Counted from the first letter of the stretch, positions 26,850 to 35,370 are shown. The stretch: 64,000 bases of DNA from Pseudonocardia sp. (GCF_025465255.1 NZ_JAODNI010000112.1:1-64000), one strand, 5' to 3'. The notes: a model not told the origin generated them from the letters alone. Numbers and translations: made by a program.

Positions 26850-27497
26850 TCAGGACCGGTTCCCCGCAGCCGACTGCTCGAGCAGGCCGCGCCCGAGCGC
26901 GTACGCCTCCCGCAGGTCGGGCCCCTCGTAGACGACGGCGCACCGGTCCCGCAGGACGGGCGCCGGGTTGACGCCGACGGTGTGCCACAACCGGTCGAAG
27001 AGCAGCACGTCCGACGTCGAGTCCCCGTACGCGACGCAGTCGGACTCGGCGACGCCCAGCTCGTCGAACAGCCGCAGGGTGATGTCGACCTTGTGCTGCA
27101 CCGTCAGAAGCAGGTCGTCGCCCGATCGCCCGCCCGGCACGACGCCGGCACCGAAGGTGTGGTGCGCTCCCCAACCCTCCAGCCGCCGCACGAAGAAGTG
27201 CGGGGACTGGGAGATCACCGCGCTGTGCTCGCCGCGGGCGGCGATGTCCGCGAAGACCTCGCGGACGCCGCCGATCCACGCCGCGGCCGCGAAGGCCTCG
27301 TCGAGCTCGGCCTCGGTGGCGTCCGCCCACAGCGGCAGCACGCTGTCCCAGAAGTCGACGTCGCTGATCTCCTTGCGCAGCCACGCCTGCTCGACGGCGT
27401 TCGCGGCGTCGTAGGAGCCGAGGTAGCGGGACAGCTCGACCGTCGCGGCTCCGCGGAGCAGGGTCCCGTCCATGTCGAACACGTGCAGCCGCGTCAC
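26850..27497 (-). CDS. HAD-IB family phosphatase
   Basis: 215 residues from GTG 27497, preceded by AAGGAGA. HAD motifs: I, HVFDMDGTLLRG (residues 4-15, nucleophile Asp); II, SAVISQSPHFF near 92; III, the Lys in QHKVDI near 136; IV, VAYGDSTSDVLLFD near 157. The helical cap and these motifs match the phosphoserine phosphatase-like IB subclass. It probably dephosphorylates a small metabolite or phospholipid head group. It lies 87 bases downstream of the nicotinamide phosphoribosyltransferase gene. Confidence 0.88.
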   Translation of the reverse strand: MTRLHVFDMDGTLLRGAATVELSRYLGSYDAANAVEQAWLRKEISDVDFWDSVLPLWADATEAELDEAFAAAAWIGGVREVFADIAARGEHSAVISQSPHFFVRRLEGWGAHHTFGAGVVPGGRSGDDLLLTVQHKVDITLRLFDELGVAESDCVAYGDSTSDVLLFDRLWHTVGVNPAPVLRDRCAVVYEGPDLREAYALGRGLLEQSAAGNRS

Positions 27498-27584
27498 GGC
27501 TCTCCTTGCCTCGTCGTTCACCTGGGCCGGCGCCCACCGCAGCCGAGGGGGTGCCGCGGCGGACGCCGGTGCATCAGGGCCGGC

Positions 27585-29039
27585 TCACGCGGAGACGGCC
27601 ATCTCCGACGACACGGTCCGCATCGGGCCGACGACGTCGATGTAGTACGACTCCGGAACCTCGGCCTCGCTGTTCGCGACCAGCTCGGTGAAGTCCCACT
27701 TCTTGAGCAGCTTGCCGTTGCGGAACACCGGCTGCAGCACGTTCTCGGACTCGGGGATCGAGCCCTTCGGCACCGTCGTGTACACGCCGTTCTCGTGCTT
27801 GAGCGCGAGCCGGCCCTTCTTTGACGCCTTGAAGGCCGCGCCCGTCGGGTTCTTGGCGATGTCCCGCCACTCCCCGTTCACGCGGACCGCGGAGGCCTTC
27901 TGGCCGAAGTTCATCGTGTCCCGGTTCCAGTGCTGCAGGAGTCCGCCGCCCATGCCGAACACCGCGTTCTCCGCGGACATGCCGCGCCGCTCGAGCTCCA
28001 TGTAGATCTCGCGCAGGCTGTCGAACGTGACGCCGTCGCCCTGCACCGTCCGGACGAACGGCGGCAGCACCTTGTAGCCCTTGGAGTTGACCTCGAAGCC
28101 GAACGCGTCCATCAGCCACTGGGTGGTGTCCGCGGTGACCTGCACCGGATCCCCCGAGTCCGGGCGGACGCCGACGAGGCCGGGGAAGTTCCGGACCATC
28201 TCCTTGAGCTCGCCGCCCAGAATGTTCTTCACGCAGTTCTCGTGGTCGTAGGTGTCCGTGAGGACCAGAGCGCAGCCCTCGGGCGCGAACGTCTCCAGCA
28301 TGTTGCGGATCGCGCCGACCTCGTCGTCCGCACCCCAGGCGCAGAAGCCCGCGTGCTCGGAGTTCGGGCCGGAGTTCGAGATCTTCCCGGCGTTGTAGTA
28401 GCGCTTCGCGGCGAGGATGCCGGGGACGGTGTCCGACTGGTCGAAGTTGACGAGGTGGGCGAGGCCGCCCAGCGCCGCGGACTGCTGGGAGCTGACGCCG
28501 CGGGCGCCGTAGTCGTGGAGCATGAAGCGCAGCAGCTCGGGGTGGTCCGAGGTGTGGGCCAGCGCCTCGCGGATGACCTGCTTGGACAGCCAGCTCACCG
28601 TGCCGATCGTCGTCGGGTACCAGACGGCGCGCAGCAGGGCGGTCTCGAAGAAGCTCGTGGCCCAGAAGTACTTCGGGTCCGTGTTGATCACCTGGACCAG
28701 CACGTTGCGCGAGGGCACGACGGTCCCCTCGGGGACGGCCTCGATCTCCACAGGCAGGTAGCCGCCGTGGTCGTTGAGGATGCCCAGCCAGTTCTCCCGG
28801 TTGAAGTGCATCCCCTGCTCGCGGACGACGAACTCGGCCTCGTCGATGTCGTCGAGAGTGATCGGCTTCATCAGCTTCTCGCGCAGGTAGGCCTGCAGCC
28901 CGACGAACATCGTGACCGGGAACTCGCCCCCGCGCGACTCGATGTAGCTCGAGACGTACTCGGTGCCCTTCGGGTACAGCGGGTAGTGACAGTGCTTGTA
29001 GTTGTCCGTGTCGATGATCAGGTTGTCGAGATACCCCAT
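27585..29039 (-). CDS. nadV: nicotinamide phosphoribosyltransferase
   Basis: 484 residues, strongly like NAMPT/NadV, which joins nicotinamide to PRPP to make NMN for NAD salvage. Visible family features: N-terminal DTDNYKHCHYPLYP, the VSSYIESRGG segment, FMLHDYGARGVSS around residue 185 (PRPP/nicotinamide site), DTYDHENCV near 265, VRPDSGDP near 295 and FGMGGGLLQ near 365. The ATG at 29039 gives a normal length. Upstream is an unusually A/T-containing stretch that probably holds the promoter. Confidence 0.9.
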   Translation of the reverse strand: MGYLDNLIIDTDNYKHCHYPLYPKGTEYVSSYIESRGGEFPVTMFVGLQAYLREKLMKPITLDDIDEAEFVVREQGMHFNRENWLGILNDHGGYLPVEIEAVPEGTVVPSRNVLVQVINTDPKYFWATSFFETALLRAVWYPTTIGTVSWLSKQVIREALAHTSDHPELLRFMLHDYGARGVSSQQSAALGGLAHLVNFDQSDTVPGILAAKRYYNAGKISNSGPNSEHAGFCAWGADDEVGAIRNMLETFAPEGCALVLTDTYDHENCVKNILGGELKEMVRNFPGLVGVRPDSGDPVQVTADTTQWLMDAFGFEVNSKGYKVLPPFVRTVQGDGVTFDSLREIYMELERRGMSAENAVFGMGGGLLQHWNRDTMNFGQKASAVRVNGEWRDIAKNPTGAAFKASKKGRLALKHENGVYTTVPKGSIPESENVLQPVFRNGKLLKKWDFTELVANSEAEVPESYYIDVVGPMRTVSSEMAVSA

Positions 29040-29298
29040 GGAGAGAACCCACCCTTGTTCTGGAGAGAGTCGTTTCTGTTCCCGGAGACGAACTCGTCGG
29101 GGCCTGCCGTACATCGGCCCTGACCCGTGCCGGTGTGCACCGGAGCCACCATGGCGCACCGTGCGAGCGCGGGCCAGACATCGCGAAGGACACTAACATG
29201 ATCGTAACGTTTCTACTATGGATGCAACACTGCTGAACAGCGCAAACACGATCGCAGAATCACCCTGAGAAGAGTGTGAGAGTGGACGGTGGAATCGA
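29040..29298. promoter_or_regulatory. A/T-richer upstream region of nadV
   Basis: The part at 29190-29280 is markedly richer in A and T than its surroundings. Reading toward nadV it contains TTGCAT followed at 15 bases by TACGAT, a plausible promoter, and GCTG-AA-CAGC as a small inverted repeat. Exact elements cannot be fixed by eye. Confidence 0.35.
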
Positions 29299-30330
29299 TT
29301 ATTTCGACGCTCCGGCCGGTGGGGCCACCGAGTCCCGTAGCTGCACCGTCGCCGGGAGCAGTCCGACCGACCCGCTGTCGGAGTTCTCGAGCAGGTCGAA
29401 CAGGGCCGTCGCGGCGCGGAAGCCCATGTCGTGCGCGGGCTGCCGCACGCTCGTCAGCCGCGGGGTGAGCAGTGCCGAGAGCGGCAGGTCGTCGAACCCG
29501 ACGACGCTGACGTCCTCCGGCACCCGCAGCCCGGTCGCCTTGCAGTGCTCGATCACGCCGATCGCCATCATGTCGTTCGCGCAGAGCAACGCCGTGGGCC
29601 GCTCGTCCGCGGGCCCGGCCAGGGCCTCCGCCGCGAGCGCCGCACCCGAGGCCTGCCGGTAGTCCCCCGCGTAGACGGGCACGGAGTCCGGGTCGATCCC
29701 GGCCCCCGCGCAGGCCTCCCGGTAGCCCGCGAGCCGCTGCTGCGCGGTCCAGAGCGCCGGTGGCCCGCCGATCACGGCGATCCGCCGGTGCCCCTGCGCG
29801 AGGACGTGCGCGGCGACCTCGCGGGCCCCCTTTCGGGAGTCGCAGACCACGGCCGGGAGCTCGAGGCCGGGGATCTGCTCGTCGACCAGGACCACCGGCC
29901 CCGACCGCGCGAGCTCATAGATCGACGCCGGCATCGAGCCGGTGCCGGACAGGTAGATCACGCCGTCCACCCGCTGGCTGCGGAGCAGCTTGGCCTGCTT
30001 CTCCTCCGGCTGCTCGGCGGCCTCCGGCACCACGAGGACCACCAGGACGTCCCGCGCCGACGCCGCCCGCTGCACGCCCTCCGCCACCATCGCGAAGAAC
30101 TGGTTGGTCAGCTCGGGCACGACCATCCCGATCGTCGACGCCGAGCGGCGCTTGAGGTTGCGCGCGGACTCGTTCGGCGAGTACTCGAGCAGGCGGACCG
30201 CGTCCAGGACGCGGTTGCGGCGCTCCGGGGCGACCGGACCGCTGTCGTTGAGCACGTAGCTCACGGTGCTGACGGACACGCGCGCGTGTTCCGCGACGTC
30301 CTTCATGGTGGGCCGACGACGGGGCGTCAA
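29299..30330 (-). CDS. LacI family regulator
   Basis: 343 residues if the TTG at 30330 is used (GAGGAGG eight bases upstream); ATG 30306 is a shorter alternative. Helix-turn-helix TMKDVAEHARVSVSTVSYVLN (residues 8-28), hinge YSPNESARNLKRRSASTIGMVV, ligand-binding domain to the end. It lies 13 bases downstream of a three-gene cupin/PPOX/GATase-like set on the same strand, so it probably forms the last gene of that operon and controls it. Confidence 0.9.
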   Translation of the reverse strand: MTPRRRPTMKDVAEHARVSVSTVSYVLNDSGPVAPERRNRVLDAVRLLEYSPNESARNLKRRSASTIGMVVPELTNQFFAMVAEGVQRAASARDVLVVLVVPEAAEQPEEKQAKLLRSQRVDGVIYLSGTGSMPASIYELARSGPVVLVDEQIPGLELPAVVCDSRKGAREVAAHVLAQGHRRIAVIGGPPALWTAQQRLAGYREACAGAGIDPDSVPVYAGDYRQASGAALAAEALAGPADERPTALLCANDMMAIGVIEHCKATGLRVPEDVSVVGFDDLPLSALLTPRLTSVRQPAHDMGFRAATALFDLLENSDSGSVGLLPATVQLRDSVAPPAGASK

Positions 30331-30343
30331 CTCAGGGGCCTCC

Positions 30344-30972
30344 TCAGCCGTGGGCGCCGGCGGACACCGGCGTGACCGTCCGCGAATCGCTCCCGACCCG
30401 GGCCGCCCAGGACAGTATCGACGTCCAGAGGCTCGCACAGTGCGCCCACTCCACGAACTCCGGCGGGGCCCAGTGCGGGGCCAGGTCCGAGGTGAACGCG
30501 GCGACCCGGCCCCCGCCGTACCCGCCGACGACGAGCAGCGGGTCCTCACCGGCACGGGCGACGACCGTCGCGCCGGGCTTGGCGACCACCCGGTCGAAGC
30601 CGAGCACCGACGGCCACCGGGCGAGCGCGCCGCCGCCCCCGCCGACGTGGTCCCCGAGCACGGTGAGCTTGTTCGGCGACCGTTCGGAACGCAGGAAGGT
30701 CTCGTCCGGGATCAGGAACGAGTTCGACCCGATGTCCGAGAGGACGACGACGTCGAACGCGTCGAGCTCCTCGGCGGTCTTCGGGAGGCGGGCGGAGATC
30801 TCGTGCCCGCGGACGTAGGTGACCGCGAAGCCGCCTGCTCGAGCGCGGCGAGGACGACGTCGGCGCCCTCCTCGTACTCGGTGGTGTGGAACCGGTCGAA
30901 GCCCTTCATGTGGATCGTGTGCCTGATCCAGGACTCGCCGGCGACCAGGACCCGCAAGGTGTTGCGGCTCAT
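30344..30972 (-). pseudogene. GATase1-like protein with one-base frameshift
   Basis: The frame starts MSRNTLRVLVAGESWIRHTI at ATG 30972 (overlapping the PPOX stop) and runs to DVVLAALEQA. Near 30833 one G appears lost from a GCGGGC, and the continuation GFAVTYVRGHEISARLPKTA, VVVLSDIGSNSFLIPD, LGDHVGGGGGALARWPSVLG is in the next frame through to 30344. With one base restored it would be about 209 residues, resembling the putative glutamine amidotransferase family PF07090 (ThuA-like fold). It may be a real decay event or a sequencing error; both flanking operon genes are intact. Confidence 0.7.
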
Positions 30973-31493
30973 ACGATCCGGTCCCCCACGTGGGCGGGCA
31001 GCGTCCGCGTCTCGGGCATGGCGATCGTCGTGATCTCGCGCATGTCCCAGCCGATCATCTTCGTCGGCGCCAGCTCGTAGTAGCGCCGGCCCGCGACCTC
31101 GCCGAACTCCAGGTACTGCTCGGCGTAGGGGTGCCCGACGTGGAAGTACTTGTCGTACACCAGCTGCGCCAGTGTCTCCTCCAGCGCCTCGTCCGTGACC
31201 TCGTGCATGGTGCCGGTGATGCGGACACCGCTCACGGTGGCGTACTCGTCCCCGCCGTCGACCAGCGCCGACAGCGCGCGGCCGGCGGTGAAGTTCGCGC
31301 CGTGCCTGCTCGCCGCGTCGATCGGGATGTAGAGCTTCTTCTCGTGCACCACCATCCACAACGGGGAGAGGTAGATCGAGCCGTCCTCGTTGAGGGTGGC
31401 GACCCGGATGGTCTTCGCCCTGCTCAGGTAGGCCCAGCGCTTGTCCCCGCGCAGAGGCTGCCAGGTGCTGGCGGTGACGGGTGCGACGGCCAT
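30969..31493 (-). CDS. pyridoxamine 5'-phosphate oxidase family protein
   Basis: 174 residues with the split-barrel flavin-binding fold: KRWAYLSRAKTIRVATLNEDGSIYLSPLWMVV at residues 18-49 and RHGANFTAGRALSALVDGG at 63-81. Such proteins bind FMN or F420 and reduce diverse small molecules; true PNPOx residues are not all present. Start and stop overlap both neighbours (ATG next to the cupin stop; ATGA with the GATase-like gene), so it is translationally coupled in the operon. Confidence 0.85.
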   Translation of the reverse strand: MAVAPVTASTWQPLRGDKRWAYLSRAKTIRVATLNEDGSIYLSPLWMVVHEKKLYIPIDAASRHGANFTAGRALSALVDGGDEYATVSGVRITGTMHEVTDEALEETLAQLVYDKYFHVGHPYAEQYLEFGEVAGRRYYELAPTKMIGWDMREITTIAMPETRTLPAHVGDRIV

Positions 31494-31966
31494 CAGAGTC
31501 CCCCGGTTTCCGAGATCCGCAGTGCCCGGAGCTCACGGCTGTAGTCCGCGGCGTCGGCGACACCGACCTTGGGCGACGGGCCCGAGGTCCAGAAGAACGT
31601 GTAGGCGACGCCGGTCGCCTCGAGCGTGTACTCGTAGCCGGCGGGCAGGTAGATGTGCTCGCCCTCGACCGCCTCGAGCACGATCGAGCGGCCGGCTGCG
31701 TCCTCGACGACCAGGTGGATCTTCCCCTTGAGCACGAAGTGCGTCTCGTCGAAGTCCTTCTGGTCCCAGCGGTAGGGCAGGTGGTCCGGTTCGCCGTAGC
31801 AGTAACCGTGGCGGAAGTAGCGCGCGTCGTCCCGCTCGCGGGACAGGAAGATGTTGGTCTCGATGCCGGTGTTGAACTGCAGCCGCGGCATCTTGTCGAT
31901 CTCGTCGGGCACGATCACCCGGGGGTAGCGTCGGGCGTTCGGGGCGGCCGGATCATAGTGAGCCAC
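31493..31966 (-). CDS. cupin domain protein
   Basis: 157 residues from GTG 31966 with GGGAGGG upstream. One cupin barrel: DFDETHFVLKGKIHLVVEDAAG and VEGEHIYLPAGYEYTLEATG give the two cupin motifs with Glu and His metal ligands. The protein is EutQ-like in length. It is the first gene of the cupin-PPOX-GATase1-LacI operon, whose pathway I cannot name; it may be an isomerase or a sensor of a sugar acid. Confidence 0.8.
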   Translation of the reverse strand: MAHYDPAAPNARRYPRVIVPDEIDKMPRLQFNTGIETNIFLSRERDDARYFRHGYCYGEPDHLPYRWDQKDFDETHFVLKGKIHLVVEDAAGRSIVLEAVEGEHIYLPAGYEYTLEATGVAYTFFWTSGPSPKVGVADAADYSRELRALRISETGGL

Positions 31967-32001
31967 AGTGCCCTCCCTTCGGAAGAAGACCGGAGAATAG
32001 G

Positions 32002-32013
32002 ACCGTAATCGGT
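32002..32013. promoter_or_regulatory. possible LacI operator of the cupin operon
   Basis: ACCG-TAAT-CGGT is an inverted repeat 36 bases upstream of the cupin gene start. Position and symmetry fit a repressor site for the LacI protein encoded at the end of the operon, though the central CG typical of the family is not present. Confidence 0.3.
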
Positions 32014-32092
32014 TCTTGTTCTGGGCGATGAAGTCGGAACGCGCAGTTGACGCGCATTGGAGACGTTTCTCGCCGAGCCCCTACGGGGCAGC

Positions 32093-33592
32093 TCAGACCT
32101 TCTTCTCCCGCCAGCCCCGCTCGAACGGCAGCCGCCACGCGTTCGGCGCGATGAGCTGGTGGATCGCGTTCGGGCCCCAGGTGCCCGGGGGGTACATCTT
32201 CACCGGCGGCGGGTCCTCGAGCAGCAGCGCCGAGCGCTCCCAGAGGGACTCGATGCCGTCGGCCGTCGTGAAGAGGGTGTGGTCCCCGCGCATCGCGTCC
32301 AGGATCAACCGCTCGTAGGCCTCGAGGACGTCCCCGGCCCGCTCGGTCTCCTGCGTGGAGAACTGCATCGACAGCTTCTCCAGCCGCATACCCGGCCCGG
32401 GGCGCTTCCCGTAGAAGGAGAGCGAGACCCGGGAGGACTCCGCGAGGTCGAACGTGAGGTGGTCCGGCCCCTGCGAGCCCACCCCGGACCCGGCGGGGAA
32501 CATCGTCCGCGGCGCCTCCTTGAAGGCGATCGAGATGATCCGCATCCCCTCGGCCATCTTCTTGCCCGTGCGCAGGTAGAACGGGGTTCCCGCCCACCGC
32601 CAGTTGTCGACGCCGACCTTGAGCGCGATGAACGTCTCGGTCTCGGAGTCCCGGCTGACGCCCTCCTCCTCGCGGTAGCCGCCGTACTGCCCGCGCACCG
32701 CGTCCCCCGGGTGGATCGGCAGCATCGAGCGGAAGACCTTGTTCTTCTCCTCGCTGATCGCCCGCGGCTCCAGGGCGGTGGGCGGCTCCATCGCGACGAA
32801 CGCCATCACCTGCAGCAGGTGGGTGACCACCATGTCCTTGTAGGCGCCGGTGGACTCGTAGAAGTTCGCCCGCTGGTCGAGGCCGAGGGTCTCCGGGATG
32901 TCGATCTGCACGTGGTCGATGAAGTTGCGGTTCCAGATCGGCTCGAACAGCCCGTTGGCGAAGCGGAACGCCAGGATGTTCTGCGCCGCCTCCTTGCCCA
33001 GGAAGTGGTCGATCCGGAAGATCTGCGACTCGTCGAACGCCTCGTGCACGAAGGCGTTGAGCCTGATCGCGCTGGCGAGGTCGTTCCCGAACGGCTTCTC
33101 CATCACCACCCGGGAACGGGACACCAGGTCCGCGTCGCGGAGCATCGTGACCACGGCCTGCGCCGCCTTCGGCGGGACGGAGAGGTAGTGCAGCCGCAGC
33201 GCGTCCTCCCCCAGCAGGGACTCGGCCTCCTTGACGGCACCCGTCAGGGCCTCCGGCCCGGCGCCCTGGGGCACGTAGGTGAGCCGGTCCGAGAACTTCG
33301 CCCACGTCTCGTCGTCCATCGCGTGAGTGCCGAAGCTCGCGACCGCGGCCCGGGCCAGCGTGCGGAACTCCTCGGTGCCGATGTCCTCCATCGCGGTGCC
33401 GACCACGCGGATGTCCGGGGCGAGCGAGGACTGCATCAGGTACGCCATGCCCGGGATCAGCTTGCGCTTGGCGAGGTCGCCGGTGGCGCCGAACAGCACG
33501 ATGACGTGCGGGGCCAGCTTTTCCTGTTCACGCATGTGGGGCCGCCCGCTCGGGTCCGGGTAGGAGATGGTCTGGGGACGGTTCTCGGCCAC
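32093..33592 (-). CDS. zwf: glucose-6-phosphate dehydrogenase
   Basis: 499 residues, full length. The NADP-binding motif is VIVLFGATGDLAKRKLIP near residue 31, and the active-site signature RIDHFLGKEAAQNILAFRF is near 190 (Lys of DHFLGKE). MEKPFGND and the C-terminal TPFYLRTGKKM are also typical. It oxidises glucose 6-phosphate to 6-phosphogluconolactone, making NADPH. It stands alone rather than in the usual tal-zwf-opcA-pgl cluster of actinobacteria, so it may be an additional copy. Confidence 0.95.
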   Translation of the reverse strand: MAENRPQTISYPDPSGRPHMREQEKLAPHVIVLFGATGDLAKRKLIPGMAYLMQSSLAPDIRVVGTAMEDIGTEEFRTLARAAVASFGTHAMDDETWAKFSDRLTYVPQGAGPEALTGAVKEAESLLGEDALRLHYLSVPPKAAQAVVTMLRDADLVSRSRVVMEKPFGNDLASAIRLNAFVHEAFDESQIFRIDHFLGKEAAQNILAFRFANGLFEPIWNRNFIDHVQIDIPETLGLDQRANFYESTGAYKDMVVTHLLQVMAFVAMEPPTALEPRAISEEKNKVFRSMLPIHPGDAVRGQYGGYREEEGVSRDSETETFIALKVGVDNWRWAGTPFYLRTGKKMAEGMRIISIAFKEAPRTMFPAGSGVGSQGPDHLTFDLAESSRVSLSFYGKRPGPGMRLEKLSMQFSTQETERAGDVLEAYERLILDAMRGDHTLFTTADGIESLWERSALLLEDPPPVKMYPPGTWGPNAIHQLIAPNAWRLPFERGWREKKV

Positions 33593-33637
33593 GGTCGATC
33601 CTCCTGCGGATGCTGGGCACGGAAAACCCTCGGAACC

Positions 33638-33658
33638 ATACCGATTCCGGAGCGGTAT
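33638..33658. promoter_or_regulatory. inverted repeat upstream of zwf
   Basis: Arms ATACCG (33638-33643) and CGGTAT (33653-33658) around a nine-base centre lie about 45 bases before the zwf start. They could be a repressor site or overlap the promoter. The ACCG/CGGT core is shared with the repeat before the cupin operon. Confidence 0.3.
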
Positions 33659-33695
33659 CTCGTGTCGTCGACGTGACGGGCCGGAGGCGTCCGGA

Positions 33696-33959
33696 TCAGG
33701 ACGGCCGGCCCGCCGCGTCGGCCTGCCGCCCGGTCCATTCGACGAAGATCTCGTCCCGGAACCGGCGCTCCAGGGACTCGACGTCGTCCGCCCAGGCGTC
33801 CCAGGCGTCGCACGGGTACTCGTCCGCGACCGCGATCCGGATGCGAAAGCCGCCGACGGCCTCCTCCGGCGTGACGACGACGAACATGCCCTCGTACCGC
33901 CCGGCGATGATCTTCCCGATCTCGTGGACCCGCACCTCGGCCCTCGGCATCCCCCTCAT
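33696..33959 (-). CDS. hypothetical protein
   Basis: 87 residues from ATG 33959 (ATG 33950 is an alternative). The sequence VRVHEIGKIIAGRYEGMFVVVTPEEAVGGFRIRIAVADEY is followed by an acidic, Trp-rich helix (CDAWDAWADDVESLERRF). No signal peptide or membrane segment. No family recognised. The next gene upstream on the same strand also begins with a short VRxHE segment, so the two might be distant relatives. Confidence 0.6.
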   Translation of the reverse strand: MRGMPRAEVRVHEIGKIIAGRYEGMFVVVTPEEAVGGFRIRIAVADEYPCDAWDAWADDVESLERRFRDEIFVEWTGRQADAAGRPS

Positions 33960-34009
33960 GAAGGCGACGGTATCCGGGGCGGCCCGGGATGTCCTCCTCC
34001 ACGGGGGTG

Positions 34010-34228
34010 TCAGCGACCGCCTTCGACGAACATCAGCGTCATCGCCAGATAGTCCCGCAGGGCGACGGTCCGGGGAGCCCTCCTGTGCTCGTGCCAGATC
34101 CGGTTGGCCACGGCGGCGTTCATCCCGCGGGACCTGTGCACGACCGCGGCGACCTCGACGTCGTCGATCTCCCGGCCGGCGAGCAGCGCGAGCTGACGCA
34201 CCAGCTCGTGGGCCCGCACCTCGTCCAC
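34010..34228 (-). CDS. hypothetical protein
   Basis: 72 residues from GTG 34228: DEVRAHELVRQLALLAGREIDDVEVAAVVHR then IWHEHRRAPRTVALRDYLAMTLMFVEGG. Predicted mostly helical and basic; no domain recognised. It lies 50 bases upstream of another small hypothetical gene on the same strand. Confidence 0.5.
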   Translation of the reverse strand: MDEVRAHELVRQLALLAGREIDDVEVAAVVHRSRGMNAAVANRIWHEHRRAPRTVALRDYLAMTLMFVEGGR

Positions 34229-34276
34229 GGGCAGAGGATGCCGGGCGGCACCGACAGAATCGCGCCCGGAGATCCC

Positions 34277-34342
34277 GTGATCGTTCCCACCGCCGCGGCA
34301 CGGTCGTTCCGGCCGCGGTGCGGTGGCCGTCGGAACGATCAC
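34277..34342. repeat. long inverted repeat in divergent gap
   Basis: GTGATCGTTCC (34277-34287) pairs perfectly with GGAACGATCAC (34332-34342). Inside, CCGCGG words and ACCGC / GCGGT arms allow further pairing, so the whole 66 bases can fold into one long hairpin. It lies between divergent genes, which is unusual for a terminator; a mobile-repeat remnant or a regulatory structure is possible. Confidence 0.6.
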
Positions 34343-34455
34343 CGGCGTCCACATTTGAGACACCGGACCACCCGCCCGGCCGCCTCCTGCGTGGGAAGAT
34401 GCCCGGCGGGTCCGGGACGGTCCGGGCCGCCGGCACGACCGCTTGGGAGGCTTTC

Positions 34456-34779
34456 GTGATCCTCATCGTCCTCAAGGCCCAGATCCGCCCCGAGAAGCGC
34501 GACGAGTGGCTCACCGGGGTCAAGCAGTACACGGCCGACGTGCGGAGCGAACCCGGGAACGTCTCGTTCGACTACTACGAGAACGGCACCGAACCGAACG
34601 AGTTCGTGATCGTCGAGACGTTCCGGGACGGTGACGCGGGCTCCGCGCACGTCGCCACCGAGCACGCGACGAACTTCTTCGCCTGGATGCCGGCCATGAT
34701 CACCGAGAAGCCGAAGATCAACTATCAGGACATCGACGGCGAGGCCTGGTCGGAGATGGCCGAGGTCTCCCCCGAGTGA
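34456..34779 (+). CDS. antibiotic biosynthesis monooxygenase domain protein
   Basis: 107 residues from GTG 34456, with GGGAGG upstream. This is a single ABM ferredoxin-like domain: LIVLKAQIRPEKRDEWLTGVKQYTADVRSEPGNVSFDYYEN, FVIVETFRDGDAGSAHVATEHATNFF. Such small dimeric proteins act as quinol monooxygenases or as stress-related haem- or quinone-binding proteins. The partner and substrate are not evident. Confidence 0.85.
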   Translation: MILIVLKAQIRPEKRDEWLTGVKQYTADVRSEPGNVSFDYYENGTEPNEFVIVETFRDGDAGSAHVATEHATNFFAWMPAMITEKPKINYQDIDGEAWSEMAEVSPE

Positions 34780-35118
34780 CCCTGCGCCCGACGCGTCCGA
34801 CCCCGCCGTGATCGAACCCGCCACCGGCGACACTCCGGCCGCTCGGCGATTCCCTGCACCCTCACCGGCCCCCGACCTGCGGATTCGTCGCGGATGTGGA
34901 GAACCGGCGACACGATGTGCCGGGCCCGGTGGGCGATCACGCGGAAACGTGGTTGGATAGTCGTGGTCGTTCAGTTTCGGTGTTCGTGTCACGCACGCCG
35001 CAGGAACAAGTTGGCGGGAAGCCGTGAGACGTCGCCACGAGTCTCACGTTTCGCCTTCAAGGCCGGCCGGATCCCCCGCACAGGGTGGGGGATTCAACCA
35101 CCTGAGAAGGAGCACGGC
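34780..35118. promoter_or_regulatory. structured leader of the cold-shock gene
   Basis: About 340 bases without a gene. The half nearest to the cold-shock start contains two perfect inverted repeats: CGTGAGAC (35023-35030) with GTCTCACG (35041-35048), and ATCCCCC (35071-35077) with GGGGGAT (35087-35093). They could form consecutive hairpins in a long 5' untranslated region, like the thermosensitive leaders of csp mRNAs. The ribosome binding site AGAAGGAG lies after the second hairpin and stays unpaired. The promoter is probably around 34950-34980 but is not clear. Confidence 0.5.
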
Positions 35119-35322
35119 ATGGCACAGGGAACTGTGAAGTGGTTCAACGGCGAGAAGGGCTTCGGCTTCATCGCCCAGGACGGCGGCGGCGCCGACGTCT
35201 TCGTTCACTACTCCGAGATCGACGGCAGCGGCTTCCGCAGCCTCGACGAGGGTCAGCGCGTGGAGTTCGAGATCGGCCAGGGCCAGAAGGGCCCTCAGGC
35301 CCAGGGCGTCCGCGTCGTCTGA
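35119..35322 (+). CDS. cspA: cold-shock protein
   Basis: 67 residues, a complete single cold-shock domain. RNP1 KGFGFIAQ and RNP2 VFVHYSEI are intact, after the usual [12 protein letters not shown] start. It binds single-stranded RNA and DNA and acts as an RNA chaperone. AGAAGGAG supports the ATG, and a strong terminator follows 15 bases after the stop, so the gene is monocistronic. Confidence 0.95.
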   Translation: MAQGTVKWFNGEKGFGFIAQDGGGADVFVHYSEIDGSGFRSLDEGQRVEFEIGQGQKGPQAQGVRVV

Positions 35323-35336
35323 GCTACGCCTCGCAC

Positions 35337-35370
35337 GGAAGCCCGCCTCCCCTCGGGGAGGCGGGCTTCC
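35337..35370 (+). terminator. hairpin terminator after cspA
   Basis: GGAAGCCCGCCTCCCC (35337-35352) is exactly complementary to GGGGAGGCGGGCTTCC (35355-35370). It is placed directly after the cold-shock stop and followed by pyrimidine-containing sequence. It could also serve the convergent pirin gene. Confidence 0.85.

Noticed and set aside
30820..30845. Programmed ribosomal frameshift in the GATase1-like gene
   Set aside because: No slippery heptamer or stimulatory hairpin is evident; loss of one G in a G-rich run is simpler.
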